Source: Corallococcus carmarthensis
Lineage (GTDB): Bacteria > Myxococcota > Myxococcia > Myxococcales > Myxococcaceae
Assembly: GCF_003611695.1 (NCBI RefSeq)
Contig: NZ_RAWE01000040.1
Location: forward strand, 1-59,943
Reading direction: 5' to 3'
DNA length: 59,943 nucleotides
The notes below the pieces were generated by a model. The model saw nothing but the letters and a program-made list of their open reading frames with translations. It was not told where the DNA came from and did no database searches. Numbering within the stretch: position 1 is the stretch's first letter; each line of letters opens with the position of its first letter. Positions 27,501 to 36,274 of this stretch are shown piece after piece. The position numbers were made by a program, and so were the translations under genes.

Positions 27501-28472
27501 TCATCGCTCCTGGGTGGAAGGGGCCGCGAGGCTTCGCCAGAGGTCGTCGTTCGCGGGCAGGCCCGACGCCTCGGTCACCATTTGCTCGAGTTGCTCCGGG
27601 CTGCGCGCGCCGACGAGGATCGACGTCACGAAGGGACAGTGCACCAACCACCAGGTGGCAAGACCCGACGGTGACAGCGAGTGGGCGGCGGCCTGCGACT
27701 TCAGGTGTTCGACGCGCGCCGCGTTCTCCGGGGTCCAGGCCTTCGCGTAGAGGTCCCGGCGCTGCCCGATGCGCGTGCCTTCTGGAATCTCACCTGCGAT
27801 GGCGTACCTGCCGCTCAGCAGGCCGCCCGCCAACGGCGAATAGGGCGTGTACTGGAGCCCCAGCTTCGCGCAGGCCTCCAGCACGCCGTTGTGGGCGTCG
27901 TCCCGTTCGAGCAGGTTGAAGCGGTTCTGGACCCAGCCGAACCCCACGGGTCCACCCGAGCGTGGAGCGGCACAGCGCCAGAGGTCGCTCGCGGCCACGT
28001 TCGACAGGCCGAAGCGGCGGACCTTGCCCGCCCTCACGAGGGCCTGGAAGGTGTCGAGCACTTCGTCCCAAGGTGTGGCGGGGTCGGGCACGTGCGACAG
28101 GTAGAAGTCGAGCGCGTCGATGTGAAGACGCGCGAGCGAGCGGTCCACCTCCGCGAACACGTGCTTCCGCCCGAGCCCGCCGCGAAGGCCGACCTTGGAG
28201 GAGATGAGCACGCGGTCTCGCATCGCGGCACCGCGCGATGCCAGCCAGGCCCCGATGATGGATTCGCTGGCTCCGTCCGCGTAGGTGCCCGCCGTGTCGA
28301 TGAGGTTGATCCCCAACGCCACCGCGCGGTCCAGGAGCGCATGAGCTTCTGCTTCGGTCTCTCCCTGGCCCAGCAGCTTCCGGGAGCTTCCAATGCCTCC
28401 GAAGTTGGCCGCCCCCAGGGCGAAGACTGACACGTCGATGCCGCCAAGCTTGCGGTAGATCACGTCCGCCAC
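27501..28472 (-). CDS. Aldo/keto reductase
   Basis: An NADPH-dependent carbonyl reductase of the TIM-barrel AKR superfamily, 323 residues. The catalytic tetrad is visible: Asp and Tyr in INLIDTAGTYADGASE, Lys in RVLISSKVGLRG and His in DFYLSHVPDP. The coenzyme-binding C-terminal part contains YTPYSPLAGGLLSGRY and LVGARSPEQLEQ. Its start overlaps the thioesterase 3' end by 13 bases, placing it in the same minus-strand operon. It is a plausible ketoreductase for the beta-keto product of the upstream ketosynthase protein (inference). Confidence 0.92.
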   Translation of the reverse strand: MADVIYRKLGGIDVSVFALGAANFGGIGSSRKLLGQGETEAEAHALLDRAVALGINLIDTAGTYADGASESIIGAWLASRGAAMRDRVLISSKVGLRGGLGRKHVFAEVDRSLARLHIDALDFYLSHVPDPATPWDEVLDTFQALVRAGKVRRFGLSNVAASDLWRCAAPRSGGPVGFGWVQNRFNLLERDDAHNGVLEACAKLGLQYTPYSPLAGGLLSGRYAIAGEIPEGTRIGQRRDLYAKAWTPENAARVEHLKSQAAAHSLSPSGLATWWLVHCPFVTSILVGARSPEQLEQMVTEASGLPANDDLWRSLAAPSTQER

Positions 28473-28987
28473 GCCTCCGGAAAGGGCAACGCCAGGTCCC
28501 CCTCCCCTGCACCGGAGGCAGCGGGCTGGCCAAGCAACGTGAAGTGCGCCGTGTAGGTCGCGGCGGGCGCGCCGTCGTCGATGAAGACCTGTGACGTGGC
28601 CGTGAGCCGCACCTTGCCGCCCTGACGAAGCATGTCGGCGTCCAGCGTGGGCAACGCGCCACAGCGGGCCCGGTAGTCGCAGGTGATGGGCCGGTGGATG
28701 GCGAACTCACAGCGGCGCAGGAGGATCTGCACGGAGAGCCGCTCCGCCCACGCCGCCCGCACGAGCAACAACCAGGGCGCGAGCCCCGCCGAGGTGAACA
28801 CCCCCGGACCGAAGGCCGTCCCCCGGTGGTTCAACGATGGGCCCAGCGGCGCCTCGATCACGATGCGCCCGGGTTCGAACTCCACGAAGTGGATGCCCAG
28901 GAACTTCGTCATCGGGATCCGCTCATGGAGCTCTCGCGCGAGTCGGGCCAGGACCGCTCCCTGTTCCTCGTCCAGGTGGAGGCTCAT
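28460..28987 (-). CDS. YiiD_C-type hotdog thioesterase
   Basis: A predicted acyl-thioesterase of the hotdog fold (YiiD C-terminal / putative thioesterase family), 175 residues. Evidence: FLGIHFVEFEPGRIVIEAPL then NHRGTAFGPGVFTSAGLAPW, the central hotdog helix region, and alternating strands to the end (VRLTATSQVFIDDGAPAATY). ATG 28987 (MSLHLDEEQGAVLA) is supported by the ATGA overlap with the preceding duplicated mini-frame and by the copy of the same N-terminus found upstream. In the operon it lies between the tandem ketosynthase and the aldo-keto reductase, which suggests hydrolytic release of an acyl intermediate. Confidence 0.83.
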   Translation of the reverse strand: MSLHLDEEQGAVLARLARELHERIPMTKFLGIHFVEFEPGRIVIEAPLGPSLNHRGTAFGPGVFTSAGLAPWLLLVRAAWAERLSVQILLRRCEFAIHRPITCDYRARCGALPTLDADMLRQGGKVRLTATSQVFIDDGAPAATYTAHFTLLGQPAASGAGEGDLALPFPEAWRT

Positions 28988-29143
28988 GATCCGGACACCT
29001 GGGGGGCCGGCCCGGCTTCGAGCACGATCGGGATCCACGCATGGAGTTCCCGCGCCAGCCACGCCATGACGTCCTCCTGCTCTTCGTTCAGGTGAAGGCT
29101 CATGCTCCGCGCACCTGGAGGTCGGGCCCGGCTTCGAGCACGA
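28912..29143 (-). repeat. 116-bp diverged tandem duplication
   Basis: Two adjacent units, 29028-29143 and 28912-29027, each contain the tail of the ketosynthase gene (..VLEAGP..QV.G. stop) and the head of the thioesterase gene (MSLHL.EEQ....LARELH.WIPI or ERIPM). The offset is exactly 116 bases. The units have diverged at many positions, so the event is not recent. Confidence 0.8.
28984..29103 (-). pseudogene. Chimeric 39-codon mini-frame from a tandem duplication
   Basis: This frame begins as a copy of the thioesterase N-terminus (MSLHLNEEQEDVMAWLAREL) and ends as a copy of the ketosynthase C-terminus (VLEAGPAPQVSGS). It starts in an ATGA overlap with the ketosynthase stop and stops in an ATGA overlap with the thioesterase start. 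It is the product of a duplication across the gene junction, and is probably translated only as a coupling peptide, if at all. Confidence 0.75.
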
Positions 29144-31892
29144 CGTGGTAGTGGGTGCCTCCGCCTGCGGCCGCGTTCACTCCCGCGAAGCGCGCCTCCT
29201 TCAGCTCTTCGCGGCCCGTGATGACTCGAAGGTTGTCGGCCGCGCCGACGAGTGGGGTCGTTACCCCCACTGTTGGTGGGACCCGCTTCGCGGCCAGCGC
29301 GAACAGCGCCTTCATCAGGCTCGCGGCTCCCGAGGCCGCACCGGTGTGACCGATGTTCGGCATGACCGCACCAATGGGCAGCGGCCTGGCTCGCGCGGTG
29401 GCGAGCGTCCGCCCCAGGGCAGCAAGCTCCGCCCGATCGCTGGAGGGATGACCGCTGCCTGAGCACTCCACGAAGGCGAGCGCGTCCGCCGACACATCAC
29501 ACCGTCCATAGGCACGCCGGATGGCCAGGCTCATCGCGGGCTCGGAGACGAGGCCGAGGTCGTCTGGCGTCCCGAACGCGCTGCCCATCGCCCGGATGAT
29601 CCCGAGCACCGGTTCCCCTCGCTCCTGCGCGTCCGACAAGCGGCGCAGCAGGCACACCGTGGCGCCTTCACCGGGCAGGTACCCGTCTGACGCTGTGTCG
29701 AACGCGGTCGGTGTGTCCCGGCGGGACAGGAGCCCCAGCGCGTCTTCGTCGGCCAGGCGCGTGACTCCGAGCCGCATGTCCGCCGTCGCCCAGAAGACCG
29801 CGTCCGCCTCACGGGATGCCAGCCGGCCGCATGCGACCTCCAGGCCTCCCATGGACGCCGCCGCGCCTCCGGCCTCGATGGCGCAGGTCGGTCCGGTCAG
29901 GTCGAACGCCCGGGCGATCCTCGCCGCCATGAAGCTGGGCGACAGGTTGAACAGGCTGCCGGCCCACAGCTCCGGCAGGTCGCTCGACAGGCGCTTCGTC
30001 GCCGCGCGCACCGTCCGGGCCACCCCCTTGGAGTCCTTGCCCGTCTCACGCAACACGCGCTGGAGGTGCTCCTCGATCTCCGGCAGACGTGCCGCGGCGA
30101 CCTGGCGCAGGCCGTACCCGGTGCAGTGCTCCGCGGAGACGACCACCGGGATGTTGCTTCCCCGTTCGATGGAGACCTTCGTGGCCGCGCTTCGCGCAAG
30201 GTCCACCAGCAGGTAGTGGAGCGGATCATGCCGGAGGATGTCGGCGGGACGTTCGTCGTACTGGCTGGCGCTGCCGGTAAACCGGTTTGCATCCAGGTCC
30301 AGCGGCGCACCGAGCCCGAACGGCAACCTCCGGAATGCACGGCGACCGTGGAGCAGGTTCGTCCACAGCGTGGCGAGGTCGGGGGCGTCCGCGAACGCTC
30401 CCGCCATGCCCACGATGGCGATGGGCTCGTCACTCCTCGCGGGGCTTCTTCGTGTGCCTCGCAGCAGCGCCTGGGCTCGCGCGGGTGAAGGCCGGTCCTC
30501 CACCACCGCGTGGTAGTTCTGGCCTCCGCTCGCGATGGCGCTGACGCCCCCGATGCGCGGCTGCTCGCCCGCCGGCCAGGAGCGGGCGGTCCGCTCGACC
30601 TCGATGAGCCCTCCGGGTTCGAGCAGGCTCCGGGGCTTGTCCCCGTGGACCGGTCCCGGGATGCCCCCGGACTCGAACAGGGCGAGCAGCGCGACCAGGT
30701 TCGCCAGGCCCGAGGCCTCCTTCGCATGCCCCAGGTTCCCCTTGATGGACATCACGGGCACCGGCGACGCGGGCTGGGCTGCCTCCCCATGCGCCTTCAA
30801 GGCCCGATCAAAGACCTTCGCCTCCACGGCATCCCCAGCCCGCGTGCCCGTGCCGTGCGCGAGGATCACGCCCAGTTCCCGTGGCGCCACGCCTGCCTGG
30901 TCGAGCGCACGCCGGACCGCCAGCGCATGTCCGCGCGGGTTCGGGACCAACATGTACGCTTCAGCGGCGCCGTCGTTCGCCCCCCCGACGCCACGGATCA
31001 CGCCGTGGATGGGAAGCCGCTCCCGCGAGGCCCGCTCCAGGCTCGTGAGCACCAGCAGCACCACGCCGTCGGAGATGACGGTGCCATTCCCCTTCTGGGC
31101 GAACGGGAAGCAGCCCTCGGACGACAGCAGACGTGAGTTCGAATAGAGGACCTGGTTGACCGTGTCGACGTAGGACAGCGCGCCCGCGATGGCCCACGGC
31201 GCGCCCTTCGCGAGCTCTCGCGCCGCCAGCTCAACCGCGGCCAGACCGCCGGTGCAGTTCCCGTCCACGAGCAGCGCCTTCTCCGTGGTCCCCAGCGCCT
31301 CCGCGATGGCGCTCGCCAGCCGGTGCGTGGCGCGCTCCCTCGGGTCCTCCACGAAGTCCGGCCCGAACGACTCCCGGAGTGACTGGCGCACCTTCCGGGT
31401 GAGGTCCGTCAGCTCCTGATGGGAGAACTCGTTCGGATGCGCGCCGTGAACGAGGTACGGCTGGAGCTGTCCCGCCACGGCCAGCACCGCGGCGTCGTAG
31501 AGGCCATGACCGCCCCCGCGCGAGTGCGCGAGGAACACCGGAACCGGCTGCCCACCGAGCGACCCAGGAGCCAGCCCCGCCGAGGCCAGGGCCCGGTGCG
31601 CCGTCTCCACGACCCACCGGTGCGGCACCTTCGACGGACCCGATGCGTCCTCGGGAAGCTCGCGCGAACCCACCACCCCACCCAGCAGCGTGGAGATCCG
31701 GGCCGCGCCCACGGCCGCCGAGGGGTCCAGATACAGGGCCCGGGGAATGCGCTCCTCCGGCCACTGGCCATACGTCGTCTTCCCCCCGTGTAGCACTTCC
31801 GCCAGTTCATCGAGTGTGCGAGCGCCCGGCAAGGCGAACGCAAAACCAGAGATCGCAACCGGCGCGATCCCATCCAGATGTCCCTTCAGCAT
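29100..31892 (-). CDS. Tandem ketosynthase protein, second KS degenerate
   Basis: A 930-residue protein made of two thiolase-fold beta-ketoacyl synthases. KS1 (about 10-490) has the active-site triad: Cys213 in LLVDGNCTGGLAAV, His346 in AHGTGTRAGD and His389 in IKGNLGHAKEASGL. KS2 (about 510-925) begins PIAIVGMAGAFADAP, but has EAGGAAASMGG where TACSSS is expected and SGSGHPSSDRAE where HGTGT is expected; only NIGHTGAASG remains. KS2 is therefore predicted to be catalytically dead, like the chain-length-factor partner of type II or PUFA synthases, here fused. There is no AT or ACP domain, so it must use acyl groups on a separate carrier. ATG 31892 starts MLKGHLDGIAPVAISGFAF. It is the first gene of the minus-strand operon and is divergent from the plus-strand biosynthetic genes. 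Confidence 0.88.
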   Translation of the reverse strand: MLKGHLDGIAPVAISGFAFALPGARTLDELAEVLHGGKTTYGQWPEERIPRALYLDPSAAVGAARISTLLGGVVGSRELPEDASGPSKVPHRWVVETAHRALASAGLAPGSLGGQPVPVFLAHSRGGGHGLYDAAVLAVAGQLQPYLVHGAHPNEFSHQELTDLTRKVRQSLRESFGPDFVEDPRERATHRLASAIAEALGTTEKALLVDGNCTGGLAAVELAARELAKGAPWAIAGALSYVDTVNQVLYSNSRLLSSEGCFPFAQKGNGTVISDGVVLLVLTSLERASRERLPIHGVIRGVGGANDGAAEAYMLVPNPRGHALAVRRALDQAGVAPRELGVILAHGTGTRAGDAVEAKVFDRALKAHGEAAQPASPVPVMSIKGNLGHAKEASGLANLVALLALFESGGIPGPVHGDKPRSLLEPGGLIEVERTARSWPAGEQPRIGGVSAIASGGQNYHAVVEDRPSPARAQALLRGTRRSPARSDEPIAIVGMAGAFADAPDLATLWTNLLHGRRAFRRLPFGLGAPLDLDANRFTGSASQYDERPADILRHDPLHYLLVDLARSAATKVSIERGSNIPVVVSAEHCTGYGLRQVAAARLPEIEEHLQRVLRETGKDSKGVARTVRAATKRLSSDLPELWAGSLFNLSPSFMAARIARAFDLTGPTCAIEAGGAAASMGGLEVACGRLASREADAVFWATADMRLGVTRLADEDALGLLSRRDTPTAFDTASDGYLPGEGATVCLLRRLSDAQERGEPVLGIIRAMGSAFGTPDDLGLVSEPAMSLAIRRAYGRCDVSADALAFVECSGSGHPSSDRAELAALGRTLATARARPLPIGAVMPNIGHTGAASGAASLMKALFALAAKRVPPTVGVTTPLVGAADNLRVITGREELKEARFAGVNAAAGGGTHYHVVLEAGPDLQVRGA

Positions 31893-32246
31893 TGCCAGAC
31901 AATGTAAGGACCCGATCCGGATGCGTCCACGACCAGCCAAATCACATACAAAAAGACCAACACGTGACGGCGTCGCCGGGATCCTACCCGACGCATGCAA
32001 GGGGTTGCGCTCCCGGATCGGCATCGCCCTCCTGGGAGCGTCGTTCCCGAGCCCGTGGGCGGGTGATAGGGTTTCAAGCCGCGCGTTCCATCCAGGCCCT
32101 ATCAAAGGCTGTCTTTTTCGAGTGAGCCTGTTCAAGCCATGGGTGGATTGACGCCGGACTTTCGCATCAGTATATCAAGTCAGACATCGCGGCCCATTTC
32201 CTATCAGTTGGCTGCCGCTCCCTTCCCCTCATCCCCTGGACAGCCC
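31893..32246. promoter_or_regulatory. Divergent promoter region of the biosynthetic locus
   Basis: 354 bases with no gene. It separates the ketosynthase operon (minus) from the seven-gene plus-strand operon, so both promoters must be here. It contains AT-rich patches against the GC-rich background, near 31938-31962 (AAATCACATACAAAAAGACC) and near 32160-32205 (CATCAGTATATCAAGT). I find no copy of the palindrome seen upstream of the GntR gene. Confidence 0.55.
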
Positions 32247-33161
32247 ATGAAAAGACTCGATCCGAGCCGTCTCAAGGATTCGTTCATCAATGTCTCCACC
32301 TTTCCGGCGGACCTGGGTGAAGGCCGCTCGGCGGCTCCGGCTCCCGCGCTGCTCGACGCCATCGTCGAAGCCGTGGAGAAGAAGAACGGGTTCGCGGTGG
32401 TGTTCGGCGTGAACAAGCTGCTCGCGGAGCGCGGGCTGGACCTCCACACCGAGTCCGGCGCCGCGCTGGCCCGCGACTTCCTGGAGGGCGTCTTCCGGGC
32501 GATCGCGCCTCGCTTCGATCTGTCGCGCTACAGCCCCACGCCCATCACGTACGACCGCGTCGCCAAGATGGACGTGGACGGCTTCAACAAGAACCGGAAC
32601 TTCACGCCCAACAGCGACCACACGGAGAGCCGCGAGTTCGTCACCACGAAGTGCGTCCACTTCGATTCGGCGACGCCGTTCATCGCGAACCTCTACGGGC
32701 CCAACCAGAACATCAGCGGCGGCATGCCGATGATCTGCGACACGCGCCGGTTCTGCCAGGACAAGGGCCTGGATCCGCGGGCGCTCATCGAGAACATCCC
32801 CAACAACTACAACGTCGCGGTGAAGGCGGAGTTCTCCGAGGAGATCCTGCGCGACTACTCGTTCGCGCTGAAGCTGGACCTGGAGAACGACATCGTGATG
32901 ATCGTCCTCCACAACGAGGTGGTGGGCGGGCTCGCCCACGCGGCCACCCAGCCGTCCCTCACCGACGCGAGCAAGGCCGCGAAGCGCCCCATCCGGCACG
33001 TCGAGTACCAGGTCGCGGACTCCAACGACCTCAAGCGCTGGTACGACTACTACGGCCTGTCGCTGGAGAAGGCGACGAACCACAAGGAGGACGCCAACAT
33101 CACCCGCTTCGTCAGCGGCGAGCTCAACCCCTACCCGAACGTCATCGAGGTGCGGGCATGA
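32247..33161 (+). CDS. Uncharacterised protein, possible Fe(II) oxygenase
   Basis: I do not recognise this 304-residue family firmly. A His-x-Asp pair sits in KCVHFDSATPFIANLYGPNQ followed by NISGGMPMICDTRRF, a layout seen at the iron site of 2-oxoglutarate-type oxygenases, and a later histidine (IVLHNEVVGGLAH) could be the distal ligand. The N-terminal part is helical. No signal peptide. ATG 32247 (MKRLDPSRLKDSFINV) is chosen; the frame is open upstream but without conserved-looking sequence. Its stop overlaps the next start (ATGA), so it is the first gene of a tightly coupled plus-strand operon. The oxygenase role is inference only. Confidence 0.6.
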   Translation: MKRLDPSRLKDSFINVSTFPADLGEGRSAAPAPALLDAIVEAVEKKNGFAVVFGVNKLLAERGLDLHTESGAALARDFLEGVFRAIAPRFDLSRYSPTPITYDRVAKMDVDGFNKNRNFTPNSDHTESREFVTTKCVHFDSATPFIANLYGPNQNISGGMPMICDTRRFCQDKGLDPRALIENIPNNYNVAVKAEFSEEILRDYSFALKLDLENDIVMIVLHNEVVGGLAHAATQPSLTDASKAAKRPIRHVEYQVADSNDLKRWYDYYGLSLEKATNHKEDANITRFVSGELNPYPNVIEVRA

Positions 33162-34069
33162 CCACGCGACAGCACGCGGAGCGCAACGCGGCGGAGATGA
33201 AGGAGCTGCTGGCCTACCTGGACGCCCGGCCCTGGCCGGACGGCTACGAGGCCGCGCGGGTCCACTACGATTCGCTCGGGCTGCCCATCGCCGCGGACAT
33301 CGGCGTGGAGCCCGTGGACGTGAACGGCGTCCGCGCCCAGTGGCTCACGCCGCCGGTGTGCGAGCAGGACCGCGCCCTCCTCTTCCTGCACGGTGGCGGC
33401 TTCGTCTTCGGCTCGCTGGTAAGCCATGGCCACATGGCCGCGGAGATGGCGCGGCAGGCGCGCTGCCGGGTGCTCCAGCTCGACTACCGCCGGGCTCCGG
33501 AGCACCCCTACCCGGCCGCCCTGGACGACGCGACCACCGCGTACCGCTGGCTGCTGGAGCGTGGGTTCGCTCCGGGCCACATCTCCATCGCTGGGGACTC
33601 CGCGGGCGGTGGCCTGGTGGTGTCCATGCAGGTCAACGCCCGGGCCAAGGGCCTGCCGCTCGCGGGCGCCCTGGTGTGCATCTCCTCGTGGTTCGACCTG
33701 GGCATCCAGGGCGACAGCTATACATCGCGCGAGAAGGCCGACGCGCTCGTGCAACGCAAGGTGGTGGAGGAGGTCGCGCGGCACTACCTGAACGGGCAGG
33801 ACGCCCGGCAGCCCACGATTTCGCCCATCCACGCGGACCTCACCGGCTTGCCTCCCCTGCTCATCCAGGTGGGCGAGCGGGAGCTGCTCTTCAGCGACTC
33901 GCAGGCGATGGCCAGGAAGGCCCAGGCCCAGGGCGTGGACGTCACGTTCGAGGAATGGCCCGACATGGTCCACGTCTGGCACCTGCACTTCAACCGGCTC
34001 AGCAGCGGCCGTGAGGCCTTGCAGCGCATTGGCCAGTTCGTGATCGACAAGACAGGAGCGCGGAAGTGA
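33158..34069 (+). CDS. Alpha/beta hydrolase, HSL family
   Basis: A 303-residue carboxylesterase-type hydrolase of the hormone-sensitive-lipase family. The oxyanion-hole motif HGGG is in LLFLHGGGFVFGS, the nucleophile elbow is GDSAGG (SIAGDSAGGGLVV), and the acid and histidine are in the C-terminal third (HADLTGLPPLLIQVGERELL; DMVHVWHLHF). It may release an acyl intermediate, or hydrolyse or transfer an ester in the pathway. Start ATG overlaps the previous stop (ATGA) and its stop overlaps the next start (GTGA), so translation of the three genes is coupled. Confidence 0.9.
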   Translation: MTTRQHAERNAAEMKELLAYLDARPWPDGYEAARVHYDSLGLPIAADIGVEPVDVNGVRAQWLTPPVCEQDRALLFLHGGGFVFGSLVSHGHMAAEMARQARCRVLQLDYRRAPEHPYPAALDDATTAYRWLLERGFAPGHISIAGDSAGGGLVVSMQVNARAKGLPLAGALVCISSWFDLGIQGDSYTSREKADALVQRKVVEEVARHYLNGQDARQPTISPIHADLTGLPPLLIQVGERELLFSDSQAMARKAQAQGVDVTFEEWPDMVHVWHLHFNRLSSGREALQRIGQFVIDKTGARK

Positions 34070-35295
34070 CGACGTCCAGCGACGCGGTCATGGGTCCCCA
34101 CCTGCACCGCAACAACCAGAAGATGATCCCCACCAGCGAGAGCGCCTGGGCCGTGGCCCGCGAATCGCACATGCTCGACATCCGCGTGGAGGCGGTGGGC
34201 GGGCAGAACCACCTGCGCGAGGTGGACACCGGGCACGAGTTCGCCAACCTGTGCTCCTGCTCCTACCTGGGGCTCAACAGCCACCCGGACGTCATCCAGG
34301 GCGGCATCGACGCGCTGAAGCGCGCTGGCATCACCGGCCTGTCGATGGCGGAGTTCCGCATCCGGCTGGGTCTGATGGAGGAGCTGGAAGTGCAGCTGGC
34401 GGACCTCTTCGGAGGGCCCGTGCTGCCCGCCGTCACCTCCAGCGCGCTCACGGCGGCCATCCTCCCGGTGCTGGGGTCCGGCCACCTGACCGACAGCGAG
34501 CCCCTGGTGATGGTGTTCGACAAGTTCGCGCACTTCTCCATGGCGTTCGTGAAGCCCATCGTCGCCGACGAGACGCGGGTGCTGAACTGCCCGCACAACG
34601 ACATGAACTACCTGGAGGACGTCTGCCGGAAGTACCCGCGCGTGGCGTACGTCTGCGACGGCGTCTACTCCACGGGCGGCGTCACGGACCTCCAGGCGCT
34701 GCTCACGCTCCAGGAGAAGTACGGCCTCTTCCTCTACATCGATGACTCGCACTCGCTCTCCACGCAGGGGAAGAACGGCGAGGGCTACATCCGTTCCCGG
34801 CTGCGTGAGCTGAACGACCGCACGCTGATCATCGCCTCCATCGCCAAGGCGTTCGGCAGCACGGGCGGCATCGCGATGCTCGGCTCTCGCAAGCACTACG
34901 ACTTCCTCTACCGGACGGGCCCCATGGGCTGGTCCCAGAGCCTGCGGACGGCGGCCATCGGCACGTCCATGGGCAGCATCCAGGTGCACCGCAGCCCGGA
35001 GCTGGCGAAGCGGCAGGAGCAGCTGCGCCGGAACATCGCCCTGTTCGACGAGCACATCCAGACCGCGCAGCGTGGCGACGGGCTGCACATCAAGGTCGTG
35101 GAGGTGGGCGAGCAGGACAAGGCCGTGAAGCTCTCACGCGAGCTCTACAAACGCGGCTTCTACTGCTCCGCGGTCTTCTTCCCCATCGTGCCCGTGGGGA
35201 AGGCGGGCATCCGGCTCATGCTGCGTGGCGACCTGCCCACGGAGATGGTCCAGGCGTTCATCGGCCACCTGAAGGAAGTCCTCGCGACGCTGTAG
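34066..35295 (+). CDS. PLP-dependent alpha-oxoamine synthase-like enzyme
   Basis: A fold-type I PLP enzyme of the BioF/KBL/serine-palmitoyltransferase group, which condenses an amino acid with an acyl thioester, with decarboxylation, to an alpha-amino ketone. Family features are ANLCSCSYLGLNSHPDV at the N-terminus, VCDGVYSTGGVTDLQ and LYIDDSHSLSTQGKNGEG (Asp and His around the cofactor), and the Schiff-base Lys in IIASIAKAFGSTGG. It is 409 residues. The start is GTG at 34066. Here an acyl-ACP or acyl-CoA from the KS/FAAL part could be the acyl donor (inference). A plain aminotransferase is less likely given the AONS-like sequence. Confidence 0.87.
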   Translation: MTTSSDAVMGPHLHRNNQKMIPTSESAWAVARESHMLDIRVEAVGGQNHLREVDTGHEFANLCSCSYLGLNSHPDVIQGGIDALKRAGITGLSMAEFRIRLGLMEELEVQLADLFGGPVLPAVTSSALTAAILPVLGSGHLTDSEPLVMVFDKFAHFSMAFVKPIVADETRVLNCPHNDMNYLEDVCRKYPRVAYVCDGVYSTGGVTDLQALLTLQEKYGLFLYIDDSHSLSTQGKNGEGYIRSRLRELNDRTLIIASIAKAFGSTGGIAMLGSRKHYDFLYRTGPMGWSQSLRTAAIGTSMGSIQVHRSPELAKRQEQLRRNIALFDEHIQTAQRGDGLHIKVVEVGEQDKAVKLSRELYKRGFYCSAVFFPIVPVGKAGIRLMLRGDLPTEMVQAFIGHLKEVLATL

Positions 35296-35310
35296 GCAAA
35301 GGAGCGCGCG

Positions 35311-36252
35311 ATGGCTGCCTTCCTTCCCCACGATGTCGTCTCCGCGCACGGGAACCTGCCCCGGCTCGTGCACGAGCTGGAGGCGGCGCTCACGGAGGGC
35401 CTGCATGAGCGCGTGCAGGTCCCGCTGCGCGTCGCGGTCCCGTCCGCCACCCGGCACGCCGCGTTCGTGTCGATGCCGGCCGTGTCGGAGCACCTGGGTC
35501 TCTACATCAACAAGGTGGCGACCCTCGTCGAACGCGCCGCCACGGACCCGCTGCCCACCATGAACGGGGTGGTGGCGGCGTTCTCAACGCGCACGGGGGA
35601 GCTGCTCGCGTTGCTCGACGGTGCCGCGGTCACGGAGCTCAAGTGCGCCGCCGTGTCCGCGCTGGTCACGGACCTGTGCGCACGCACGGATGCCCGGACG
35701 CTGGCGGTGGCGGGGACCGGCGCGCAGGCGCGGCAGCAGGTGGCGGCGGTCCGCGCGGTCCGCCCCATCCAGGAGGTGCGGCTCTGGGCGCGGAACCCGG
35801 CCCGAGGCAACGCGTTCGCGGCGGAGCTGCGCGCGTCCCTGGGCGAAGCGGTGCACGTCGTCGCGTGTGCGTCGCTCGACGAGGCCCTCCGGGGCGCGGA
35901 TGTGATTGGCACCGCGACATCGTCGAAGACGCCGCTGGGGGCCTTCGAGGGCCTCTCCCCCAGCGTGCACATCAACTGCATGGGCGGGCACACGGTGGAG
36001 GCCCGGGAGGTACCGCTCGAACTGCTGCGAACATCGACGGTGATCGTCGAGGACCTGGTCACGGCGCTCGCTGAGGCCGGACCGGTCCACGCCAGCGCCA
36101 TCACCCTGGGGCAGCTCGTGCGGAGGGACAGCGGTCCCCTGCGCGCGGGCCGCACCGTCTTCAGCTCGACGGGCCACGCCTTCCTCGACGTCCTCACGGT
36201 CGCGCACCTGTTGCGAGAGCTCGAAGGACGCCACCGGCCCGCGAGCCCCTGA
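35311..36252 (+). CDS. Ornithine cyclodeaminase / mu-crystallin family protein
   Basis: A NAD(P)-binding protein of 313 residues. The dinucleotide site is TLAVAGTGAQARQQVAAV, after the family's substrate-binding N-terminal half (LYINKVATLVE, TMNGVVAAFSTRTGELLALL). C-terminal HINCMGGHTVEAREV and SSTGHAFLDVLTVAHLL fit the family. Members act as ornithine cyclodeaminase, imine or ketimine reductases, or amino-acid dehydrogenases, often supplying unusual amino acids such as 2,3-diaminopropionate to biosynthetic clusters. I cannot choose among these. It sits 15 bases after the AONS-like gene in the same operon. Confidence 0.87.
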   Translation: MAAFLPHDVVSAHGNLPRLVHELEAALTEGLHERVQVPLRVAVPSATRHAAFVSMPAVSEHLGLYINKVATLVERAATDPLPTMNGVVAAFSTRTGELLALLDGAAVTELKCAAVSALVTDLCARTDARTLAVAGTGAQARQQVAAVRAVRPIQEVRLWARNPARGNAFAAELRASLGEAVHVVACASLDEALRGADVIGTATSSKTPLGAFEGLSPSVHINCMGGHTVEAREVPLELLRTSTVIVEDLVTALAEAGPVHASAITLGQLVRRDSGPLRAGRTVFSSTGHAFLDVLTVAHLLRELEGRHRPASP

Positions 36253-36274
36253 GCCATTGAACCTGGAGGAGCAC

